Positions 10,829-19,158 of a DNA stretch of 64,000 nt are shown here, piece after piece. A program made the position numbers and the translations under genes. The stretch's first letter is position 1. Each line of letters starts with the position of its first letter. Below the pieces are notes generated by a model. That model searched no databases. It had not been told where the DNA came from and was given only the letters and a program-made list of their open reading frames with translations. This DNA is from Vavraia culicis subsp. floridensis (lineage: Eukaryota > Microsporidia > Pleistophoridae): the NCBI RefSeq assembly GCF_000192795.1, contig NW_007360611.1:1-64000 (forward strand), given 5' to 3'.

Positions 10829-11938
10829 CTAATACTTTTGCGGTCTTGGTCCTTCACCGATAGCAAAATCGACCCTTACCCTTTTATTCTGAATCTCCTT
10901 GTTTACAAGGGCGTCCTTCGCTCGTGTTGAATCCTCGATCGAATCGAAGTAAACAAAGGCAAAACCCCGAGACATATTGGTTTGTCTGTCTTTGACTAGG
11001 TGGACGTTTTGATAGGGAATGCTGGGAATGTGGTACTTAAGAAAGTCGGTTAGCTCTTCGTACACAACTGAGACCGGAATACCGAATATTCCAACAACCT
11101 TTGACGGAGGTGGACTCTGTAGATTACTTCCACGGCCGCCGCTCCTAGAATCGCCTCGATCCCGATCATAGGACCTGAAACGATCATTGTCGCGTCTGGG
11201 ATCTCGATCACCCATTCGCCGGTCATCGCCGCCGCGCGGACCACCCCGCTCACCGTAGTCCCGTCGACCAAAACTGCCTCTTCTTTCGTCGTCCACGTAA
11301 CCGCCTCTCGCACCGAAATCTTGTCTGCCGCCTCTGAAGCCTCTATCACCGCCTCGCCTATCGTCGAAACGGTCATCGTCCCGTCGATCTCGGTCCTCGT
11401 AGCGGCTGCCAAACCTACCACCGTCCCGCTTGTCTCTGTATCCATCTCTTGAATCGTATCCACTCTCATATGCTATACCACGTCGTCCACCTTCATCGTA
11501 ACTTCGCCGCTTTCTCGGGCTGAATTCTCCGCCTCTCTCGAATCTTCTATCGTATTTTCTGTCCCTATCAACCGGTCTGTAACGATCAGACCGACCATTA
11601 TCATCACTGTCTCGTCGCCCATGATGCCTCTCCCATCCCTCGTTGTCACCACCGGTCTCTTCCGTGCGTATATCCGGTATTTCGGTGAGTTCGTCGGCAA
11701 ACGACACCAGAGGTTCCAACGATTTAGCATTGGCAGCAAAATCGCCCCAATTATCAGTTTCAGAGTTGTTATCTGCTGGTGTTCGCTCTTTTTTATCAGT
11801 TTCAGAGGTGCTATCTGCTGGTGTTTGTTCTTTTCGCTCTTTTTTATCAGTTTCTGATGCGATTTGTTCATTATTCTCTTTCTTTTCTGCGGTACCCTCA
11901 GAAACAGCCCGACTCTCCTCCAACGGTTGTGCTGACAT
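10829..11938 (-). CDS. RNA-binding protein with RS/RGG-rich arm and C-terminal RRM (Tra2-like)
   Basis: The 369-residue product has an acidic Ser/Thr/Glu-rich N-terminus carrying a short internal duplication (SETDKKER...TPAD twice, residues 28-60). A long Arg/Gly/Asp/Ser-rich arm spans about 105-275, and a single RRM spans about 279-360. RNP2 is VGIFGI (282-287) and RNP1 is RGFAFVYF (324-331). The RRM, including RVRVDFAI, most resembles Transformer-2-type splicing factors, although the domain order (arm then terminal RRM) and the RGG content also suit a general mRNP protein. A nuclear pre-mRNA or mRNP role is likely; the exact role is inference. A CCCC motif lies just before the ATG. Confidence 0.8.
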   Translation of the reverse strand: MSAQPLEESRAVSEGTAEKKENNEQIASETDKKERKEQTPADSTSETDKKERTPADNNSETDNWGDFAANAKSLEPLVSFADELTEIPDIRTEETGGDNEGWERHHGRRDSDDNGRSDRYRPVDRDRKYDRRFERGGEFSPRKRRSYDEGGRRGIAYESGYDSRDGYRDKRDGGRFGSRYEDRDRRDDDRFDDRRGGDRGFRGGRQDFGARGGYVDDERRGSFGRRDYGERGGPRGGDDRRMGDRDPRRDNDRFRSYDRDRGDSRSGGRGSNLQSPPPSKVVGIFGIPVSVVYEELTDFLKYHIPSIPYQNVHLVKDRQTNMSRGFAFVYFDSIEDSTRAKDALVNKEIQNKRVRVDFAIGEGPRPQKY

Positions 11939-13461
11939 TTCCAGGGGTAAGATAAAAAAATAAATTTAAAGCATATCAACCGTATTAGAGCACGAGTCAA
12001 GGCAGCCATAATAAAAAATATTGCGGATAAAAATGCTCAGCAGCTGTACAGAATGATAGATACTATTCAGCATACACAAAATACTTTGGTTGCACCTGTA
12101 AATAAATCACTTATTTCATATTCCTGTTCAAGACCGTCAAAGTTATTTCTGTGCAGAATGAATATGCTTATCGCCTAGCAATTCGTGTGATATTCTGTTT
12201 TGATAAGTTCTATCGGATTAAAATATTCTTCATTTTAGACTGCAATACACGGTGCTACAACTCCTGCTTCACAAAATTGCGGTTCTATGAATTACTCTGG
12301 TGACAACAACGCGAATCAACGAGTGTATGGCTGATATACGTGCTATATACTGCAAATATTTGATAAATACCGATTTTACGAAATTCCCCCCCTAAAGCGG
12401 TAACATTTTGGCGAAGATATTGAGCGTACGGTATAGCAATGTCTGCAGAGACAGAATAATTACCTAGTAAATACAATTTAACGTGCAATATGACATTGTT
12501 CTACCGACACGTATTTGCCGTTACTTTTTTTTTTCGTTATCCAGTTCATATCGGATGCTGATTTCCATATCAGAAATATTTCAATAATTTACCGTACCCG
12601 GAATAGAAGCCTTCGATCCATCACAATGAGGTTTTATCAGAATCCGTAATGCCGCTATGAGGGATCAATAACAATTTTTACGTTCTAAGCATTCGTAGTT
12701 CGTTGATATGGTAGTTAGGAGAGGAGCAAGAAAGTATGAGCAGCACTATGGAAGTATTTATTTTACACTAAGTCTTAAACCACTGGGTGTGTGCGAACTA
12801 GGCAGAGTATAATCAAGCAGATACGCTTGATACAGCATATGTGCAACCATGGCGATCACATTCTACGACAGCATTTAAGAACATACCTGCGGTTCGTAGG
12901 TAATTTTGAGCTGGTGAGCGCTAAAACTGTTTTTGGATGATATTCAACACGTAGGCGGTGAATGAGCGTACTACAGCAAAAGAGCACCGTAACTACGGTT
13001 CCATCCGCTACTATACGAACATTTTCTAACAAAAATAGCTCAGTGATACAATGACACGCGTTTTGGACAGAGAAGATGATCAATTTATGGACACGGTACA
13101 GAGGAAATGTCAATTGATGGACACGGTACAGAGGAAATGTCAATTGATGGACACGGGACAGAGGAAATTATCAATTGATGGACACGGGACAGAGGAAATG
13201 TCAATTTATGGACACGGGACAGAGGAAATGTCAATTTATGGACACGCTCTACGTTCACAAATAATTTTTCTACAAATCGAATTAGGACTTTAACCTTGCA
13301 GAACAAGTACAAAGACACTCAATTACGTTTTTCTGTGTAAATGAAGATGGATCTTGTGCTGTATTACGCCTGCTGCGAAGCACCGTTCACATAGCTGTTA
13401 GACACATTTATACTTTAATACGAGTGGTACTACCATTCAGCTTAACTTACCTTCCTGCCCA
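11939..13461. other. Intergenic spacer containing a 30-bp minisatellite
   Basis: No convincing gene. The minisatellite at 13080-13246 is listed separately. The open frame that runs through it merely translates the repeat. Confidence 0.55.
13080..13246. repeat. 30-bp tandem repeat, about 5.5 copies
   Basis: The unit is TCAATTGATGGACACGG followed by KACAGAGGAAATG (K is G or T). Copies differ at GATGG/TATGG and GGTAC/GGGAC, and the third copy has an extra base (AAATTA). The array lies about 215 bp downstream of the 3' end of the eIF2-beta gene. The frame break in copy three argues against a coding repeat. Confidence 0.9.
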
Positions 13462-14085
13462 TCAGATCAAACCTCTCAATTTTGGCCGTACCTTGCCTTT
13501 GGACTTGAATCCTTCCACAATATTGCCTACGTACCGGCTCGCACCGCAGTTCTTACACCTCAAGAAGTAAAGCTTGTTCTCTCTCACAATATTCGTGTTC
13601 AAAACAGCATCGCACGATGCGCACACAATGAAGTGCTCGATGTACAACCTGAGCACATCCTGTATCTGTGCCTTCAGAAAGTTTCCTTTCATCAGCAGCT
13701 TGCCCTCAATGTTGACCGAGCCACTGGTGGCGAGCTCACTGAAAAGATACTTCTTGATGTGATCGGGGTCTCTGTTCAGAATTTTGGCAATTTCAACCAA
13801 ATTTATCATCGTTTTGTTTCCAAATTCTCTTTTGACCTCCAACGGCAGCTTCATCTTCGCCTGCGTGTTATCGTTGCTCTTCAGTATGTGCATCGCACGT
13901 TTCAACAGATTGTTGTATGTAAGCTCGTCCGGCAGGTTCTGTACGTGTTCAACTTCCTTCTTCTTGATGAGCACACTTTTTGCCATTTTCAACTTTTCTT
14001 CTCGTTTTTTTCTGAATTCCTGTGGATCAAAACCCAACGGCAACGAATTTCCGCTGTCCGAGTCTTCTGTTGATGAACTTAGCAT
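13462..14085 (-). CDS. SUI3: Translation initiation factor eIF2 beta subunit
   Basis: eIF2-beta is part of the eIF2-GTP-Met-tRNAi ternary complex and contacts eIF5 and eIF2B. The 207-residue protein has the C-terminal eIF2-beta/eIF5 core: the helical segment from about 50, the central alpha/beta domain (FGNKTMINLVEIAKILNRD), and a C4 zinc ribbon (C155, C158, C177, C180). It ends with the conserved basic tail (KGKVRPKLRGL). The N-terminal arm is much shorter than in yeast or human. Only small Lys runs (KKRE, KKKE) remain of the three K-boxes that bind eIF5/eIF2B, typical of microsporidian reduction. A GGGCCCC run precedes the ATG. Confidence 0.95.
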   Translation of the reverse strand: MLSSSTEDSDSGNSLPLGFDPQEFRKKREEKLKMAKSVLIKKKEVEHVQNLPDELTYNNLLKRAMHILKSNDNTQAKMKLPLEVKREFGNKTMINLVEIAKILNRDPDHIKKYLFSELATSGSVNIEGKLLMKGNFLKAQIQDVLRLYIEHFIVCASCDAVLNTNIVRENKLYFLRCKNCGASRYVGNIVEGFKSKGKVRPKLRGLI

Positions 14086-15158
14086 GTATGGAGGGGCCCG
14101 GTTTTTTCAATTTTTAAAAATGGCTTGGCCGTTTCATTGGTTCCTCCAAGCCAGAACGTTTCAAAATCTGCAAACAATGAGCCGAGTCCTACAATTGCGG
14201 TCGATGCATCATTGGAAGCGTGTGATGCACAGCTCAAGCACTGAATAGCCTTGCTATTCATTCACACTGGCATGTGAGTTCTAACTGCAGCGATTACCAA
14301 CGGATGCATGTGCGTGATGTTTGCGCCATGGTATTGGTAATGCGGAGAAGATGCTTTGCAACGGTACCGAATAACACGGTTTTTTATTACAAGTCGTTTG
14401 TTGACCGTCCTACACAGCAAAAACATCGAATTAACCATTTTATGGCCCACATGGAGCACCATGACCGCTGCGAGTGTCTCAGCTCGGTTCATTTTTTAGT
14501 CCCTGAAAACCAAAAATTTATTATTTTACAGTTGCGGTGTTGGCTGCGAAACTATCCCTGGTACGATTTATGACCTGATAGCATGCTATGAAGAAAACCG
14601 TGGCCTGCATTAAACAAAGAGCTGAGGTGCGATTCCATGCAATCCATCGACTGCCGTACATCATGTTCCCAAGTTTTATGAACATCTGCGATAAATTCGA
14701 TTCGCTAAAATGCTCGTTTAGTGTGCGTGTCAGATTTGCGTGCCCTTTTTTGCTGCTTGCTATTCCTTGCCCGTGTAAACGGCACCGGACGAACATGCGG
14801 ATCTGCGTGTGTAAAGACCCTCACAAAAACCAAGGTAGAAATTAATACGCGGTGGAACGACGATGCGTACGGTTGGTCCGGTAGTAATGGTGTGTAGATG
14901 CGCCACACGCTCGCGCTACGGTAGAAGTAGTGAATCATCACAGCATGCGATCTGCCCGCATCGCCCTACCCGTAAATTTGCAGCTTTGCAAATAGAAAAT
15001 TAGTGGGCAAGTTCGGTGGAAGGAAACAGTCAACAACACAAAAACAGCATTTAAATCATCTAATTATAACGAAACACTGTTCATTGATCACAGCTCTCTC
15101 GGACCAATGAGGAGCTGTGCGTTCCTTTAACTCAAAAACTCTGCCATTTCCCCTTAAA
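14086..15158. other. Intergenic spacer between divergent genes
   Basis: This is the spacer between eIF2-beta (minus) and tubulin cofactor D (plus). It should hold both promoters. No further gene, tRNA or repeat was recognised. Confidence 0.55.
15150..15153 (+). promoter_or_regulatory. C-run initiation motif before the TBCD start
   Basis: CCCC lies five bases before ATGATG at 15159. It selects this methionine over upstream non-ATG codons in the same frame. Confidence 0.55.
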
Positions 15159-18100
15159 ATGATGAGTGCAGAGCACAGAAAGATTCTCGAAATTTTGGAG
15201 GGCATCAAACAGAACGTGAACGTGGAGGTACCTTCTGATGTAATCTACCTAAAAACATTGCACGAGATGATAGAGGGTGAGTTGAGCGGGAGAGTGCCAG
15301 CTGAGCACGAAACAGCGATACGGGCTGATAATGTGAGTGACGGGCCCGGTGGGGAACATTTGCAGAACGGTGCCGGTGCTTACGCTGAAAACGTGACTGA
15401 GAAGGAGAATTGTGCCGGTAACACGGTAATTGGTGCGAAGGACACCGCACATACTACAAAAAACGGTGTTTTACGTGTGTATAAGAAGCAGATAACTCTT
15501 TGGCTGCTGGTTCTTCTGAACAATCCCTTCAATTTATCGTTTTTAAACACGCACAATTTCATTTCCTTTATCCTGGATGACCTGCAGTGCGCTGCCCTGT
15601 TAGTTTCTAACTTGATGAAAAATTCTGAAAATGAGCAGTTCTATCGGGAGAATGAAATTTTGGGAAATAAAATTAGCGAAACAAAGTACTACGAATTTCT
15701 CTACCACCTCTCCAAAAAAATAAAATTATACGATTTTTGCAGCACCGGCACGGATAATCAGCCGTGCACAGCTGCGAAAAGCCATGATGACAAGTACACC
15801 GGTATGTCCCATGATCTCGTAAAAAAACTGAACTCATTTATAAAACCGACCGATACCGAAACTTTAAAGGCACTAAAATACAAAATAATAACAAACCAAG
15901 GCATGTACAACCGTATAGACAAGCAGCCGGTACTCGATACTCTTTTTCTGCATCTCAAGCAGGGCAGTGCAAGACACTCCCTCACACTTTCGTACTCGAT
16001 CTCAAAGTTTAACTTTGATGCCAAGGAACTCTTAGCGTGTTTCTATGGTCCGGTTTTTTGTAGAGAAGGCCTGTGGATCAATACACTGCTGATCTTGTGC
16101 TTTAAAGTTTTGGAAAAGAAGGTGCACATCAGGATAGCGGATGAGAGCGGTGCTGCTGGCGGGGAAAATGATGAAAAAAAAGGAAGTGGCGGTATTGGTA
16201 CGGTGAGTAGGACGTGTGATACGAACAACATAGCAGGTAGCAATGGAACAGAAAATTACGGTAACAAATTTATTGCACCTGAAATGATTGCGGATATTCT
16301 CCTCAAAACTGTTTTTTTCGAATGCAAGAACAGATATGCACAAAAAATGAGGGAAACCGCACTGTTTTTAATTTACTGCATGTTGAGGAGCACCCTCTAC
16401 AGCGGCAGCCCCAGCACTGAACATAAAGAAAGCGGTGCGCAAGGGGATGTGCACGTAAGCAATGCTATCACGCTGCAGTTTCTTAGAAGCATGCTTTTGA
16501 GCGTTTCTCTCCTTGATAACCAGCTTGAGTGCAGAAGAGCAGCCTGCTCCATTCTCATAGAACTGCAAGCCTATGGCAAAACAGAATTTCTTCCTTTCAT
16601 CGATTTTTACAGGGTGAAAAGAAAAAATAACGCTCTCAACCTGCCACAGGAATACTACACCGGGCTGTTGAAGCAACGATTGATCGTCAAAATATTCGAT
16701 CACGACCTCGAAATGCAAATTATCTGCCTTGAATGGATGAAGAAGCATGGCAAAGGCATAAAATTGAGACAAACGATCAAGAAGGACGAGTACAGTCTCT
16801 GTGACTTGGTGGAAGAGCATGAATTCCGTGAATGTGCTGCAGGTGAAACAGGGGAGAGCTTGTGTGCCAGCGGTGAGTGCAGCAGCAGCGCTACCAGCGA
16901 GTCCATTTCCTACACCACAGCGCTTATAGCGTATCTATTTCTTGATCAAATAGACAAAATACAAATTATTTTTGATAGTTTTGCACTGGAAGATAAAAAA
17001 TTTGTGTTTTTTGCAGACGCGTACCTGAAAACAACGATTTTTAAACATTTCGATTTCAAAGGCGAATGCCATTTTTACGATATGGTGGAAAACGTGGCAG
17101 CAAAAAGCGAAAGAAATGAAAGGTTTGATCACAATGGTCTGTTCAACGTGCGTTACATCGACTCGAATAGAAATAGGCACGTGAGCGATCACAATCTTGT
17201 GTTCCTTTTGGACAACGATTTACACCCGCACCTCACCATGTTCTTGCACAGCACGCTTGAGAGCGATTTTCTCTTCAAAAGGCTGCTCAAGAAAAAGAGT
17301 CTCAGTTATTTCCTGGCCAACGCGTTTAACACGAAGTACTTTGCGGAGTATTTGGAGTTGGTAAGGGGCATGCTGAGCGATAGGGAGGTAGAACGGGTGC
17401 AGATCGGTATAAAATGCGTATACACAATGTATAGGATGTACGGAGGTGCAGATTTACACAAAGGCACAGAGCAGAACGCGAACAGCATCAATAACACGCT
17501 AGGAGAACGGAACATAAGTAATTCTGTTGGATGTTGCACTCTTCGAGAGCTGCTTGGACACGCCGTTTCTACCAACCTTAACAACTATACGATTAATTAC
17601 AAGGGAGACGTAGGACACCGTTGTAGAAAGGAGTGTTTGTTCCTTTTGTTCTACCTGAAAGACAAAAGTATGAATTACTACATCATTAAGTACCTGTTCG
17701 ACAAGAACAAAGAATTGAGAGAGATTGTAATTTCGTTTTTAAGAGAATTGGGGGTGCTTAAGAACGTAAAAGGGTACAAAACCGTTTATATCAGCGGGAG
17801 ACGATCATGTGAGGGTATAGAGCATTTGTTGAGCAGTGTTGTGAGGGGTAGCGGAAATGATCTGTGCCATGACAGTGAACTACACGATGAGAACGATCTG
17901 CGTGCTGATAGCACTGATTCACGCTACGATGTAAGCGTAAATGGCAATCGAATGAGTACCGGTCACGTACCGATAGATGATAACACGGCATCATTTCTTT
18001 CCTCTTTGGATGCTGAGTACAAAAATATGTGTTCAGCACTGAGCAGTGAAAAGGCCTTGTTTAAGTGTGCCTTTCTGAGCTTTGGAACTCTGAAAATGGA

Positions 18101-18431
18101 GTATAGGATCGGCTTTGCCAAGGCGATTCTCTCCTATTTCGTGAACTGTGATGGTTCAATTTACGAGGTTTTATCCTGGGGCATTACCGAGTATCTGATC
18201 GATTACCTGGTGTACGTTTTGGAGGGACAGCGAAGAGAAGTTTACTGCTGTTTGAGAGGCATTCTTAATCTGTTGGGGCACTCTCATCAGGAAAGAGCGG
18301 ATGAACAGAGCAATGGTGTGAGTGACAGGATAAGGAATGACCAAGAGCTAAAAGCACGGATTAGCAGCATTAATGATGAAAAACTGAATGGATTGAGGGA
18401 TGAAATAGTAAAAAGAATGCAATGGAGATGA
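15159..18431 (+). CDS. Tubulin-specific chaperone D (tubulin folding cofactor D)
   Basis: Cofactor D captures beta-tubulin from the chaperonin/cofactor A route and takes part in assembling or recycling the alpha/beta heterodimer. The product is about 1090 residues, the usual length, with helical HEAT/ARM-like character throughout. The diagnostic stretch is LLDNQLECRRAACSILIELQ followed by FLPFIDFY, matching the family block in which cysteine/arginine-rich VNCRRAAS precedes the 'ILTTADYFAV' strand. An earlier block (RETALFLIYCMLRS) corresponds to the family VRDAACYVCWAFAR. Low-complexity Asn/Gly/Ser insertions break the core (about 335-390 and 875-935). The start is set by the CCCC motif. It converges with the XPD gene across the 47-bp array. 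Confidence 0.85.
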   Translation: MMSAEHRKILEILEGIKQNVNVEVPSDVIYLKTLHEMIEGELSGRVPAEHETAIRADNVSDGPGGEHLQNGAGAYAENVTEKENCAGNTVIGAKDTAHTTKNGVLRVYKKQITLWLLVLLNNPFNLSFLNTHNFISFILDDLQCAALLVSNLMKNSENEQFYRENEILGNKISETKYYEFLYHLSKKIKLYDFCSTGTDNQPCTAAKSHDDKYTGMSHDLVKKLNSFIKPTDTETLKALKYKIITNQGMYNRIDKQPVLDTLFLHLKQGSARHSLTLSYSISKFNFDAKELLACFYGPVFCREGLWINTLLILCFKVLEKKVHIRIADESGAAGGENDEKKGSGGIGTVSRTCDTNNIAGSNGTENYGNKFIAPEMIADILLKTVFFECKNRYAQKMRETALFLIYCMLRSTLYSGSPSTEHKESGAQGDVHVSNAITLQFLRSMLLSVSLLDNQLECRRAACSILIELQAYGKTEFLPFIDFYRVKRKNNALNLPQEYYTGLLKQRLIVKIFDHDLEMQIICLEWMKKHGKGIKLRQTIKKDEYSLCDLVEEHEFRECAAGETGESLCASGECSSSATSESISYTTALIAYLFLDQIDKIQIIFDSFALEDKKFVFFADAYLKTTIFKHFDFKGECHFYDMVENVAAKSERNERFDHNGLFNVRYIDSNRNRHVSDHNLVFLLDNDLHPHLTMFLHSTLESDFLFKRLLKKKSLSYFLANAFNTKYFAEYLELVRGMLSDREVERVQIGIKCVYTMYRMYGGADLHKGTEQNANSINNTLGERNISNSVGCCTLRELLGHAVSTNLNNYTINYKGDVGHRCRKECLFLLFYLKDKSMNYYIIKYLFDKNKELREIVISFLRELGVLKNVKGYKTVYISGRRSCEGIEHLLSSVVRGSGNDLCHDSELHDENDLRADSTDSRYDVSVNGNRMSTGHVPIDDNTASFLSSLDAEYKNMCSALSSEKALFKCAFLSFGTLKMEYRIGFAKAILSYFVNCDGSIYEVLSWGITEYLIDYLVYVLEGQRREVYCCLRGILNLLGHSHQERADEQSNGVSDRIRNDQELKARISSINDEKLNGLRDEIVKRMQWR

Positions 18432-19158
18432 TACACACTCCGCGAACGTGGTCACAGCTAACAGTAGCACGCCACTACAGAAGGTGCCATGGTCATGATT
18501 TATGGTAAAACAGTGCAAAAGTAACGGTCATTATTTTGCAATGCTTGTGAACGGTCTACAAATATTTTGTGGGCGTTTAAACACCTCTCTATGATCATTG
18601 GTCCTCGAACCATAATTGCTTCGGCCATCGAAGGGAAAAGACATCTCGCATTACTTTTTAGTTTATTTTGACCTACAAGATTTTAAATTGTAACATCAAC
18701 CCGTAAAACATGGCAATGCCACGCATTATGTGCGTACGGCCTAAAATGACCAACGAGAAAGATATGGGCAGCAGGATCGGGATTACGTAGCGGTAGTATT
18801 TGGGTAAAATGTAATTTAGAGTTCTACTTTTAGCGTTCAAGAATGTTCCGTTCTCGTTAACACGGCCCGTTCATGGCGCACCAAATTAAATGTTTCGTTC
18901 TCGTTAACACGGCCCGTTCATGGCGCACCAAATTAAATGTTTCATTCTCGTTAACACGGCCCGTTCATGCCGCACCAAATTAAATGTTTCGTTCTCGTTA
19001 ACACGGCCCGTTCATGGCGCACCAAATTAAATGTTTCGTTCTCGTTAACACGGCCCGTTCATGGCGCACCAAATTAAATGTTTCGTTCTCGTTAACACGG
19101 CCCGTTCATGCCGCACCAAATTAAATGTTTCGTTCTCAAACAACAACACTCCACGTTC
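18432..19158. other. Convergent-gene spacer
   Basis: The spacer lies between the 3' ends of cofactor D and XPD. The first 400 bp show nothing recognisable; the remainder is the 47-bp array. Confidence 0.7.
18849..19137. repeat. 47-bp tandem array, six copies plus a partial
   Basis: Copies start at 18849, 18896, 18943, 18990, 19037 and 19084, with a partial unit at 19131. The unit begins CGTTCTCGTTAACACGGCCC and ends ACCAAATTAAATGTTT. Copies 3 and 6 read ATGCCGC where copies 1, 2, 4 and 5 read ATGGCGC, giving an AABAAB pattern. The array ends 22 bp from the stop codon of XPD, so it probably overlaps that gene's 3' UTR. Confidence 0.95.

Noticed and set aside
13051..13293. Open frame through the 30-bp minisatellite as a repeat protein
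   Set aside because: The frame shifts within the array, there is no start motif, and the composition simply mirrors the repeat.
18849..19137. CRISPR-like array
   Set aside because: Units are directly adjacent with no variable spacers, and the genome is eukaryotic.
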